Shown piece after piece: positions 1 through 6,616 of a stretch of 7,204 bases of DNA; position 1 is the stretch's first letter, and each line of letters starts with the position of its first letter. The stretch comes from RGIG7300 sp045133915 (GTDB taxonomy: Bacteria > Bacillota > Clostridia > Oscillospirales > CAG-272), in the NCBI GenBank assembly GCA_045133915.1, contig JBGUUX010000097.1, positions 1 through 7,204 of the forward strand, written 5' to 3'. Below the pieces are notes generated by a model. It saw only the letters and a program-made list of their open reading frames with translations, was not told where the DNA came from and did not search any database. Both the position numbers and the translations under genes were made by a program.

Positions 1-521
1 CCTGCAAAGCTCATACCCATCTCAAGTACAAGCGCCTCGGTATCACAAGGCATACGGAGCATGGTGATAGGCATACCGATCTCGTTATTAAAGTTTCCGT
101 CTGTCTTGTGGGTCTTGAACTTTGAAGCCATAACAGCGGAAATGAACTGCTTTGTTGTAGTCTTACCTACACTGCCTGTAATGCCTATGGTCAAAGGCTT
201 GATAAGCTGCTTGTGAGCCTTAGCGATAGCACCGAAGGCTGCAAGAGAGTTATCAACCAGGATCACGTTTCCCTTTACCTTGTAGGGAATACGCTCGCAG
301 ATGATAGCAGCTGCACCGTCCTCGAAGGCCTTACCGATATAGTCGTGGCCGTCAAAGCGCTCACCCTTGATAGCAACAAAGAGTGTGCCCTCCTCTATCT
401 CTCGGGAGTCAAGGGAAATATTTCGTATAATGGCAGAGCTTGAATAAAACAGCTCTCCGTCAGTGACCTTGGCTATCTCCGCCAAGGACATTCTCATCTT
501 GTCAACATGGATTATACTCAT
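1..521 (-). CDS. murF: UDP-N-acetylmuramoyl-tripeptide--D-alanyl-D-alanine ligase (MurF), N-terminal part
   Basis: MurF adds D-Ala-D-Ala to the UDP-MurNAc-tripeptide in the cytoplasm, using ATP. Only the first 173 codons are in the window; the gene continues past the left edge. Residues 1-100 form the Mur ligase N-terminal domain, with the SLDSREIEEGTLFVAIKG segment (36-53) and the FDGHDYI motif that binds the UDP-sugar. The ATP-binding loop GITGSVGKTTTK lies at 113-124. DGNFNNEIGMP (141-151) and the incomplete LEMGMSFAG segment at the cut end are typical of MurF rather than of MurC, MurD or MurE. I chose the ATG at 521, which overlaps the murE end by 20 nt; GGGA and AGGA tracts lie just upstream. 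ATGs at codons 9 and 11 have no visible ribosome binding site, but the start is not certain. The overlap implies translational coupling to murE. Confidence 0.96.
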   Translation of the reverse strand, partial: MSIIHVDKMRMSLAEIAKVTDGELFYSSSAIIRNISLDSREIEEGTLFVAIKGERFDGHDYIGKAFEDGAAAIICERIPYKVKGNVILVDNSLAAFGAIAKAHKQLIKPLTIGITGSVGKTTTKQFISAVMASKFKTHKTDGNFNNEIGMPITMLRMPCDTEALVLEMGMSFA

Positions 522-1953
522 TTCCTATTTTCCCGTTCCTTTCTTTATCTGCATCCTGTATTATCTTTTTTTCGTCAAAGGGGACCTTACCCCAGGAGTT
601 TATCTCATAGTTTTCGTGACCCTTGCCGCAGAAGACTATGGTGTCTCCCATACGCGCAGAGTGTACCGCATATCTTATAGCTCCCCGTCTGTCGGGAATA
701 ACGGTATATCTTTTGGACTTATTGACACCTGCAAGGATATCTCTGATTATAGCAATAGGATCCTCAGTTCTCGGGTTATCCGAGGTGATTATCACATAAT
801 CGCTGAGTGCGGTTGCTATAGTTCCCATACCCGGTCTTTTGGAGCGATCGCGGTCTCCACCGCAGCCAAAAACGCACACTAATCTGCCTTGGGTCATCTC
901 CCGAAGGGAGGATAATACCTTTGACAGCGCATCGGGTGTATGGGCATAGTCGATAAAAGCGCTGTAATTTTGGTTGCAAAGCTCTACCCTTTCAAGTCTT
1001 CCGGGTATCATCGGCATACAAGCCGCCGCCTGCTTTATAAGCTCCTTGGGCATACCCAGACAGTGAGCAAGAGAGCACGCCGCCATGGCGTTATATATTG
1101 CAAACCTGCCGGGAAGCGGGAAACTTATACGAAATAGTTCTCCTATGGTCAACAGATCAAAACTGCTGCCGTGAAGTGCCGTTTTTATATTGTGGCATAT
1201 ATAGTCAGCCGAGTTGTCCGAAAAGGAGTATGATACTCTCCTCCCGGCTCTGCCTGTTACGGCATCGGCATATTTGTCATCTTTATTATATAGTGTAATA
1301 TTGCATTTTGAAAATAGTCTTGATTTTGAAGCGGCGTAGCACCGCATATTCTTATGAAAATCAAGATGCTCGGGAGTAAGATTGGTAAATACTCCTGCCT
1401 CGAAGTTAAGAGGTTCTAGCTTTCGGTGCTCCAATGCGTGGGAGCTTGCCTCCATCACCACGTACTCGTAGCCCTCTTCGGCTAACCGTGCAAGTCTTGG
1501 ATAAAGCTCGGGAGGATCGGGAGTAGTCAAGGTTGAGTTGAGAGTACCTATACCCTCACATTTTATTCCCCATGCCCTTAAAAGATGAAGGGTCATGGCA
1601 AGTGTAGAGCTCTTGCCGTTAGTTCCCGTCACAGCGATGAATTTCATACGCTCTGAGGGTCTGTGGCAAAGATTGTTCCACATAACGGCGTATGCCGCTC
1701 TCGTGGAACGAACACGTATATAGGGGAAGCCGCCGGAAAAGCTTTTATCTTCGGTTACTATAACAGCAGCACGGCGGGATAACGCTTCCCCTATATATTT
1801 GTGTCCATTGTACAAGCTTCCGTTGATCGAAACAAAGACGTCGTCTTTTTCGACCTTGCGGGAATCTGCAGATACCGAACCTATCTCGGTATCAAATTTT
1901 TCTATATTGGTTTCAAGGATCTTTATCCCGTAAAGAAGTTGGGATAAACGCAT
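502..1953 (-). CDS. murE: UDP-MurNAc-tripeptide synthetase (MurE), meso-DAP type
   Basis: MurE attaches the third stem-peptide residue to UDP-MurNAc-L-Ala-D-Glu in the cytoplasm. The 483-residue protein has the usual family length. The N-terminal UDP-binding domain (about 1-105) holds SADSRKV (28-34) and the GHKYI motif. The central ATPase domain has the phosphate loop VTGTNGKSST (108-117), the TTPDPPE substrate segment (143-149), EASSHAL (168-174), NLTPEHLDFH (191-200) and the lysine expected to be carbamylated, K210 in YAASKSRLF. The C-terminal domain has PGRLE (317-321), DYAHTPD (335-341), FGCGGDRD (362-369) and GKGHE (443-447). DNPRTEDP (392-399) carries the DNPR signature of meso-diaminopimelate ligases; lysine-adding enzymes differ at the Arg. 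The substrate is therefore inferred to be meso-DAP. The ribosome binding site GGAG lies 8 nt before the ATG and can be covered by a hairpin (1962-1993). Confidence 0.97.
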   Translation of the reverse strand: MRLSQLLYGIKILETNIEKFDTEIGSVSADSRKVEKDDVFVSINGSLYNGHKYIGEALSRRAAVIVTEDKSFSGGFPYIRVRSTRAAYAVMWNNLCHRPSERMKFIAVTGTNGKSSTLAMTLHLLRAWGIKCEGIGTLNSTLTTPDPPELYPRLARLAEEGYEYVVMEASSHALEHRKLEPLNFEAGVFTNLTPEHLDFHKNMRCYAASKSRLFSKCNITLYNKDDKYADAVTGRAGRRVSYSFSDNSADYICHNIKTALHGSSFDLLTIGELFRISFPLPGRFAIYNAMAACSLAHCLGMPKELIKQAAACMPMIPGRLERVELCNQNYSAFIDYAHTPDALSKVLSSLREMTQGRLVCVFGCGGDRDRSKRPGMGTIATALSDYVIITSDNPRTEDPIAIIRDILAGVNKSKRYTVIPDRRGAIRYAVHSARMGDTIVFCGKGHENYEINSWGKVPFDEKKIIQDADKERNGKIGNEYNPC

Positions 1954-1961
1954 ATGATCAT

Positions 1962-1993
1962 CTCCGGAATATAATATCTTTTAACTTCCGGAA
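1962..1993 (-). promoter_or_regulatory. Hairpin covering the murE ribosome binding site
   Basis: In the 47-nt gap between the PBP stop and murE, the transcript contains two TCCGGA copies 25 nt apart. The arms TTCCGGA (1993-1987) and TCCGGAG (1968-1962) can form 7 pairs, one of them G-U, around an 18-nt A/T-rich loop. The downstream arm includes GGAG, the murE ribosome binding site. Folding would lower murE initiation, or couple it to ribosomes leaving the PBP gene. The pairing is seen in the sequence; the regulatory role is inferred. Because TCCGGA is self-complementary, it could instead be a protein-binding repeat or chance. Confidence 0.35.
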
Positions 1994-2000
1994 TTTTTGT

Positions 2001-4226
2001 TTACTCTGTACCGTTAAAGTATCTAACGGTTATGGTTACCACCGTACCGTAGGGCAGGCGTTCGCCGGGAGCAGGACTCTGGGATACTACTGATGCTCCC
2101 GCCTGGTTTACGGCGCCGTCTATCTTAACGTTAAAGCCGTATGATACGAGCACGTTGTTTGCCGCCTCTGCACCATAACCGGCAAGATCGGGAACGGTAA
2201 TAAGATTGTTTTCGGGGGTAGAATCTCCCGTATAGAGAACTATCTTTCCGCTCTTCTGAAGTATGATAGATCCTGCGGAAGGAACCTGAGCGGTGACAAC
2301 GTCACCGTCGCCCACTATCTCACACTTGATACCCTTACCTTCAATAGCTGCCTTAGCTTCTGCTACAGACCATGTGGTGTAGTTTGAAACTGCGGTGGTT
2401 ATCATATGGCTGTCATCCTGTGAGTACTGTCTCTCTATACCGAGAGTGGGAAGTATCTCTGTAAGGGTTGCGGCAACGTAAGGAGCTGCGACCACGCTGC
2501 CGAAATGGGAAGCGGTCTGAGGATCGTCAACTACGATAAGCACTGCATACTGGGGATCGTCAGAAGGAACGTAAGCTACGGTAGAGCCTATAACGTCTCC
2601 TGTATCCTTGGTATCTCGCTTCTCACTTGTACCTGTCTTTGCGGCTATCTTGTAGCCTGCAACGTAAGCGTTCTTAGCACCGCCGTTACCCGAAACACCC
2701 TCCTCAAGGACACGGGATATCTCGGCACATACGTCCTCGCTGACCACCTGTCTTACAGGGGACTCGTCAAAGGACTTGATAATATTACCCTCATCGTCAA
2801 TTATCTTGGAAACAAGGTGAGGAGTCACCAGCTTGCCGCCGTTGGCAACGGCTGCAATTCCGCGGATCTGCTGGATAGGGCTTACCTTGAAGGTCTGTCC
2901 GAAGGAGTAGACCGCAAGGGATACGTTAGAGAACGAGCTGTATTCGTTATAAATAGGCTTTGCCTCACCGGGGAGGTCGATGCCGGTTCTCTCGGTATAG
3001 CCGAAGGCGTTAAAATAATTGTAGAAGCTCTGTCTGCCTATCTTTGCTGCCACCGACATAAGGGTGGGGTTACAGGACTGCTGAAGACCTACCGCATAGG
3101 TAACCGCTCCATGTCCCTCTCTCTTGTGACAGTGGATAGGATCGGGATATCCCTCTACCTTCAAAGAACCGCTACAGTAGTAGGGATCAGAGAAGGTGGT
3201 AGCACCCTCTTCGATAGCCATAGCGGTGGTTATTACCTTGAAGGTGGAACCGGGCTCGTAAGTCTCGGTAACTGCCTTGTTCTTCCACATGGCATATACC
3301 AGTTCCCAGTAGTAGTTGTTATATTCCTCACTGCCCTTGACGTGCTCGCTTGCATCAAGCTTAGCCTGAGAGTCGGCATCAAGTGTATAGGGATCGTTTA
3401 AGTCAAAGGTAGGGTACTGACCCATACCGAGGATAGCGCCTGTATTGACGTTCATAACGATGCCGCAGACACGGTTTTGAGGATGATTGTCAAGATAGGT
3501 CTGCTTGAGCTGTGCTTCAAGCACCGACTGAACACGGGTATCTATAGTGCTGACCAGATTTGAGCCGTGCTCTGCCTCTATGTAGCTGTCATACTTGTAG
3601 GGCATACGGTTACCCACCGCATCACGGGCTGTAACGTACTTGCCCGCAACACCGGTAAGCTCGGTGTTGTACTGGAGTTCAAGACCAAGCTGTCCGCCCT
3701 CGGAGCCTACACAACCGATAACAGATGATGCAAGAGAGCCGTAAGGATAATAACGCTTGGTATATGCCTCGTAGTGTATCTGTCTGTCAAGATCGTACTC
3801 GTTGATAAGTGTTATGATCTTGTTGTATTCTTCTTCGGTAACGTTCTTTTTGATAGTCTCGTCGGCACGCTGGTCCTTAGCAACCTTTGCCATGATCTCG
3901 TCATACTCGACGTCAAGAATATCAGAAAGCTGGCTGGCTATAAGAGCACCCTGGGTAGAATCCTCTATGTCACGGGGTGAGATAAATATACGCCAGGTGG
4001 TTTCGTTGGTAGCCAGCTGCACCATGTTGCAGTCGTAGATGATACCGCGGTTTGCAGATACCTCGGTTTCTCGCTCTATGTTATCTATTACCTTAGCTTC
4101 GTACTTTTCGTGCTGTATTATCTGAAGCGAGAAAAGACGTATAACAAGCACTGCCCACAATGCCATAAACACAAGAATTATAGTAAGAGTTCTGCCGGGG
4201 ATATGTCTGTTTGTCCTGTTATGCAT
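2001..4226 (-). CDS. ftsI: Class B penicillin-binding protein with two PASTA domains (FtsI/PBP2B/SpoVD family)
   Basis: This membrane-anchored D,D-transpeptidase cross-links peptidoglycan, most likely at the septum. The protein has 741 residues: a short basic cytoplasmic tail, one membrane helix (about 13-33), and a PBP dimer domain (about 50-215) with ANRGIIYD (58-65). The transpeptidase domain has all three active-site motifs: STFK (S327 nucleophile, K330), SCN (384-386) and KTG (530-532). Two C-terminal PASTA modules follow, at about 612-668 and 674-737; the second is the more canonical (ITVPDLAGYGAEAA). The start at 4226 is set by AAAGGAG 8 nt upstream; an in-frame ATG at 4292 would add 22 residues before the basic tail and has no such site. 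Position between ftsL and murE fits the division enzyme. Sporulation-specific SpoVD has the same architecture with one PASTA domain in Bacillus, so the exact paralogue is unsettled. Confidence 0.93.
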   Translation of the reverse strand: MHNRTNRHIPGRTLTIILVFMALWAVLVIRLFSLQIIQHEKYEAKVIDNIERETEVSANRGIIYDCNMVQLATNETTWRIFISPRDIEDSTQGALIASQLSDILDVEYDEIMAKVAKDQRADETIKKNVTEEEYNKIITLINEYDLDRQIHYEAYTKRYYPYGSLASSVIGCVGSEGGQLGLELQYNTELTGVAGKYVTARDAVGNRMPYKYDSYIEAEHGSNLVSTIDTRVQSVLEAQLKQTYLDNHPQNRVCGIVMNVNTGAILGMGQYPTFDLNDPYTLDADSQAKLDASEHVKGSEEYNNYYWELVYAMWKNKAVTETYEPGSTFKVITTAMAIEEGATTFSDPYYCSGSLKVEGYPDPIHCHKREGHGAVTYAVGLQQSCNPTLMSVAAKIGRQSFYNYFNAFGYTERTGIDLPGEAKPIYNEYSSFSNVSLAVYSFGQTFKVSPIQQIRGIAAVANGGKLVTPHLVSKIIDDEGNIIKSFDESPVRQVVSEDVCAEISRVLEEGVSGNGGAKNAYVAGYKIAAKTGTSEKRDTKDTGDVIGSTVAYVPSDDPQYAVLIVVDDPQTASHFGSVVAAPYVAATLTEILPTLGIERQYSQDDSHMITTAVSNYTTWSVAEAKAAIEGKGIKCEIVGDGDVVTAQVPSAGSIILQKSGKIVLYTGDSTPENNLITVPDLAGYGAEAANNVLVSYGFNVKIDGAVNQAGASVVSQSPAPGERLPYGTVVTITVRYFNGTE

Positions 4227-4234
4227 TTTTCTCA

Positions 4235-4241
4235 CTCCTTT
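4235..4241 (-). promoter_or_regulatory. Ribosome binding site of the PBP gene (decides the start)
   Basis: AAAGGAG on the minus strand ends 8 nt before the ATG at 4226. It places the start at the residues MHNRTNR, just ahead of the basic tail and membrane helix, and argues against the in-frame ATG at 4292. Confidence 0.8.
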
Positions 4242-4277
4242 CTCGTGTTTTTTGCTGTTATATCTAAAGCCGAAGCA

Positions 4278-4344
4278 AGCCGAATGGGTCAAAACGTACC
4301 CTTTCGGCTAAAACGCAGAACAGAGAGTGGATATTCACACTCTC
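4278..4344 (-). promoter_or_regulatory. Two hairpins between ftsL and the PBP gene
   Basis: The 146-nt spacer carries two inverted repeats. The first in the transcript has arms GAGAGTG/CACTCTC (4344-4338 and 4329-4323): 7 perfect pairs, 8-nt loop. The second has arms AGCCGAA/TTCGGCT (4309-4303 and 4284-4278): 7 pairs, one A-A mismatch, 4 more pairs (GGGT/ACCC), 8-nt loop. A further TTCGGCTT lies at 4274-4267, so the 5' arm has two alternative partners. No U tract follows either stem, so these are not ordinary intrinsic terminators. RNA processing, mRNA stability or attenuation are possible roles, all inferred. Confidence 0.5.
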
Positions 4345-4372
4345 AAACCTGCACTATAATCATATTTTCCGA

Positions 4373-4999
4373 TCAGCCCACATATTCCCACAGGCCCTGG
4401 AAATTCTCACCTATAGCACTCATTACGCTGGATACTACGGTAACGTCCTTGGAAGGCTCTGTCTCAACGACTTCAACCTTATCCTGCTGATCAAGGGTTA
4501 TATGCTTCTTTGTAAGCTGATCTGATTTTACCATACCGAGATTTTCGGTAGCATACTGCTCTATTGTGAGCATATCATTCTTCTCTTCCAGAGCAAGGGC
4601 AAGCTCCTTCTTCTCCCCTGCCAGGTCGGTGAGCTCTCCACGGAGGAGAGCTACCTCGATGGTGTACTCGTTGATCTGCACGTAGCTCATAACGGTGAAC
4701 ATAAGCAGCAGAGTACAGATGGTTACCATAACAACAGCTCCGACAGGAAAAGGTCTCTTGGTTGCCGCCTTAACGGTGGTAACTCTGTCCTGCTTTACCA
4801 AAAGCATAGGACGCAGATTCTTTCTGATCTGGCTGAGTTTTGAAGTTTGTGTAACTGCAGGAAGATTAGCGGCACGAACAGGTGCCGAAGATCTTGCACC
4901 CTTAGGTGCAGCAGTTGCTCTGTTATATGCAGGCGCACCGCTCTGAGCACGTCTGTTATTATTCTGTTTGCTCTTGGGGTTCTGCGCCTGGTAGGTCAT
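4373..4999 (-). CDS. ftsL: FtsL/DivIC-like septal protein with long cytoplasmic N-terminus
   Basis: A bitopic division protein expected to join the FtsL-DivIB(FtsQ)-DivIC complex that recruits and activates the septal synthase. The 208 residues comprise an 83-residue basic, low-complexity tail (Gln, Asn, Ala, Arg and Lys rich), a membrane helix at about 84-107, and an extracytoplasmic heptad-like helix (about 109-145) rich in Leu, Glu and Lys. This leads into IEQYATENLGMVK (146-158), the pattern typical of the FtsL/DivIC fold, and a polar C-terminal tail of 50 residues. Bacillus and E. coli FtsL are about 120 residues, so both ends are extended. The call rests on topology, the C-terminal motif and position between rsmH and the PBP gene, because FtsL sequences are poorly conserved. 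The start at 4999 has an AAAGGA ribosome binding site overlapping the 18-nt gap after rsmH. Confidence 0.82.
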   Translation of the reverse strand: MTYQAQNPKSKQNNNRRAQSGAPAYNRATAAPKGARSSAPVRAANLPAVTQTSKLSQIRKNLRPMLLVKQDRVTTVKAATKRPFPVGAVVMVTICTLLLMFTVMSYVQINEYTIEVALLRGELTDLAGEKKELALALEEKNDMLTIEQYATENLGMVKSDQLTKKHITLDQQDKVEVVETEPSKDVTVVSSVMSAIGENFQGLWEYVG

Positions 5000-5017
5000 T
5001 TCTTAAAATTCCTTTAC

Positions 5018-5926
5018 TTAAATTTTCTCAAATATTCTGAGCTTAGCGCTCTTGGATCTTGAGTTCTCCTCTAATTCCTTTTCGCTTGGTAATACAGGCT
5101 TACGGGTTATAACCTTACCCTTGGGCTTGTTGCCACATACACATACCGGAAAATCAGGAGGACAGGTGCAACCGCTTGAAAGCTTGTTGAACGCCTGCTT
5201 AACTATACGGTCCTCCAGAGAGTGGAATGTGATGATGCATATCCTGCCGCCGGAATTAAGCATTTCTACGGCAGTTTCTATGGTGGGCTCTATTATATCG
5301 AGCTCTCGGTTTGTTTCGATTCTGATAGCCTGAAAACTTCTCTTTTCAGGGTGTGCGTCGTTGCTCTTCGGAACGGAACGCTTGATTATCTCCACAAGCT
5401 CACCCGTGGTGGATACAGGTCTTGAATTTACGATGTTGCGTGCTATCTTGCGGGCAAACTTTTCTTCGCCCCAGTCACGCAGTACTCGGGTAAGTTCCTC
5501 TTCGTCGTAGTCGTTAACTACGTTGTACGCGCTAAAGGTAGCTTCGCGATTCATCCTCATATCAAGAGGCGCATCCTGCATATAGGAAAAGCCTCTCTCT
5601 GCGGTATCAAGCTGGTAGGAGGAAACTCCCAGATCCAGCAGAAGACCGTCTATACCGCCGTCTATCTCTATATTTCCGATGTTTTCGAAATTGTCCTTGA
5701 CAAAGGTCACCTTGGAGAGATGATCCTTCAGTCTCTCGGTTGCAGCCGCTATAGCGTCGCTATCCTGGTCAACACAGTAAAGTCTTCCTGTGTCAAGCCT
5801 TTTAGCTATCTCAAGGCTATGACCGCCGCCGCCTGCAGTGCCGTCTATGTAGGTGCCGTCGGGCTTTATATTTAAACCCTCGATAGTTTCGTTTAGTAAT
5901 ACCGAATAATGCTTGAATTCAGACAT
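5018..5926 (-). CDS. rsmH: 16S rRNA (cytosine(1402)-N(4))-methyltransferase RsmH (MraW)
   Basis: RsmH uses S-adenosylmethionine to methylate N4 of C1402 in the ribosomal P site. The 302-residue protein is close to the usual 310. Motifs in order: KHYSVLLNE (5-13); the SAM-binding loop DGTAGGGGHS (28-37); CVDQDSDA (51-58) for the ribose; LDLGVSSYQLD (97-107); RGFSY and PLDMRM (120-125); a HPEKRSFQAIRIETNRE block (192-208) characteristic of this family; TFHSLEDR (233-240); a Cys-rich CTCPPDFPVCVCG segment (253-265) common in Firmicute members; and a basic C-terminus SRSKSAKLR. I chose the ATG at 5926, 1 nt past the mraZ stop, because it gives the standard N-terminus. A TTG at 5956 would extend the frame into mraZ. 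Only a weak GGG precedes 5926, so translation is probably coupled to mraZ. Confidence 0.97.
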   Translation of the reverse strand: MSEFKHYSVLLNETIEGLNIKPDGTYIDGTAGGGGHSLEIAKRLDTGRLYCVDQDSDAIAAATERLKDHLSKVTFVKDNFENIGNIEIDGGIDGLLLDLGVSSYQLDTAERGFSYMQDAPLDMRMNREATFSAYNVVNDYDEEELTRVLRDWGEEKFARKIARNIVNSRPVSTTGELVEIIKRSVPKSNDAHPEKRSFQAIRIETNRELDIIEPTIETAVEMLNSGGRICIITFHSLEDRIVKQAFNKLSSGCTCPPDFPVCVCGNKPKGKVITRKPVLPSEKELEENSRSKSAKLRIFEKI

Positions 5927-5927
5927 A

Positions 5928-6356
5928 TCAGAGACCCAATGCAGCAATCTGCTCAAGCAGTTCGGGAGAATTTTCCTTCTCTATCTCGATAGCGCGGTTT
6001 GTATCGCTCCAGATCTCGGCGTGATCGTCAACACCTATAACTACAATATCCTTCTCAAGCTCAGCATACTGGCAAAGCTCAGCGGGAAGCAGTATTCTTC
6101 CCTTTTCGTCAGGTGTGATCTCCTCCATAGCCGAAAAAACCTTACGGCGTATAGGTTCACCCGTCACCTTAGGCAGCGCCTTGAGAGCAGATTCAAACTC
6201 TTCCCAGACCTCTTCGGGATAAAGAGCGATACACTTGGCAGAAAGGCTCTTTGCTACGATAAATTTTTCACCTATATTGGCTCTTATCTTAGCAGGAAGA
6301 AACATTCTGTTCTTCTTATCTATAGTATGCTTATATGTTCCGCACAGTCTTGCCAT
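5928..6356 (-). CDS. mraZ: MraZ, dcw cluster transcriptional regulator
   Basis: MraZ is a ring-forming DNA-binding protein that, in species tested, represses its own dcw operon. The 142 residues match the family length and contain two tandem SpoVT/AbrB-like half-domains. The first has GTYKHTID (6-13) followed by DKKNRMFLPAKIR (13-25); the second has DEKGRILLPAELC (83-95). The usual DxKGR signature is intact in the second but reads KKNR in the first, an Asn for the Gly. The ATG at 6356 follows a strong AGGAGG (6369-6364) with 7-nt spacing. It is the first gene of the cluster, and four TGGGN-like boxes lie 108-142 nt upstream of its start codon, consistent with autoregulation. Confidence 0.97.
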   Translation of the reverse strand: MARLCGTYKHTIDKKNRMFLPAKIRANIGEKFIVAKSLSAKCIALYPEEVWEEFESALKALPKVTGEPIRRKVFSAMEEITPDEKGRILLPAELCQYAELEKDIVVIGVDDHAEIWSDTNRAIEIEKENSPELLEQIAALGL

Positions 6357-6392
6357 ATGTATTCCTCCTTTCCGAAAACGTCGTTTTTTACA

Positions 6393-6420
6393 ATTTTATA
6401 TATATACATATTTGTCGCAA
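6393..6420 (-). promoter_or_regulatory. Possible secondary promoter close to mraZ
   Basis: TTGCGA (6420-6415) and TAAAAT (6398-6393) are separated by 16 bp and would start transcription about 30 nt before mraZ, downstream of the proposed MraZ boxes. The -35 match is 4 of 6 and the -10 match 5 of 6, but in A/T-rich DNA such pairs arise easily, so support is modest. Confidence 0.3.
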
Positions 6421-6463
6421 TCTGCAATTTAAGGGGCTAAATGATGCTTTTTCTTCAAAAATA

Positions 6464-6498
6464 ACCCATTTTTGACCACAAATATACACTTTTGCCCA
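6464..6498 (-). promoter_or_regulatory. Probable MraZ operator: four TGGGN-like direct repeats
   Basis: Read on the minus strand, TGGGC (6498-6494), TGTAT (6488-6484), TGGTC (6478-6474) and TGGGT (6468-6464) occur at an exact 10-bp period, each separated by 5 nt. The outer two are perfect TGGGN, one inner copy has TGG and the other only TG. The E. coli MraZ operator is known to be TGGGN repeats with 5-nt spacers. The boxes begin about 5 nt downstream of the predicted start of the 6510-6538 promoter, a placement suited to autorepression. Confidence 0.72.
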
Positions 6499-6509
6499 CG
6501 TTTACATCA

Positions 6510-6538
6510 ATTATAATGCAATTTTATATATTTTGCAA
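6510..6538 (-). promoter_or_regulatory. Main sigma-A-type promoter of the dcw operon
   Basis: A -35 TTGCAA (6538-6533) and a perfect -10 TATAAT (6515-6510) are separated by the ideal 17 bp. Transcription would start near the A at 6503, giving a 5' leader of about 147 nt before mraZ. The proposed MraZ boxes follow directly. This is the best-formed promoter in the window. Confidence 0.75.
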
Positions 6539-6597
6539 TACCCTTGATAAAAAAATTATAATCGATTGAGGGTGTCAAATAATTTTTTTCGTCATAA

Positions 6598-6611
6598 CGA
6601 ACATAAGTTCT
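6598..6611 (-). promoter_or_regulatory. LexA/DinR-like SOS box
   Basis: On the minus strand AGAACTTATGTTCG matches the Gram-positive LexA consensus CGAAC-N4-GTTCG at 9 of the 10 fixed positions, with GAAC-N4-GTTC perfect. It lies 60 bp upstream of the -35 of the main mraZ promoter, too far for simple occlusion of that promoter. It may act on another start site, or be part of the dyad cluster around it. No lexA gene is in view. Confidence 0.4.
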
Positions 6612-6616
6612 TGTTG

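Noticed and set aside
2505..3401. 298-codon open frame on the plus strand
   Set aside because: It lies wholly antisense to the PBP gene, whose motifs are unmistakable. Its protein has no recognisable domain; it is a codon-bias shadow.
4110..4490. Plus-strand open frame of 126 codons spanning the ftsL-PBP gap
   Set aside because: It overlaps two real genes on the other strand, has unusual composition and no plausible ribosome binding site.
4628..4655. 11-pair inverted repeat inside ftsL (AGCTCTCC/GGAGAGCT plus GGT/ACC)
   Set aside because: It falls in the conserved helical coding region with no U tract and is most simply a by-product of Leu and Glu codons.
6375..6387. AAAACG-T-CGTTTT palindrome near the mraZ ribosome binding site
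   Set aside because: With a one-base centre it makes only a short A/U stem in RNA, and such palindromes are common in A/T-rich DNA.
6540..6573. 9-pair dyad ACCCTTGAT/ATTGAGGGT as a plus-strand terminator
   Set aside because: The loop is 16 nt, two pairs are G-U, and the T run begins several bases after the stem. No plus-strand transcript is expected here.
6555..6578. TTGACA (6578-6573) plus TATAAT (6560-6555) on the minus strand
   Set aside because: Both hexamers are perfect but only 12 bp apart, too close for a sigma-A promoter. No other -10 fits 17 bp from the TTGACA.
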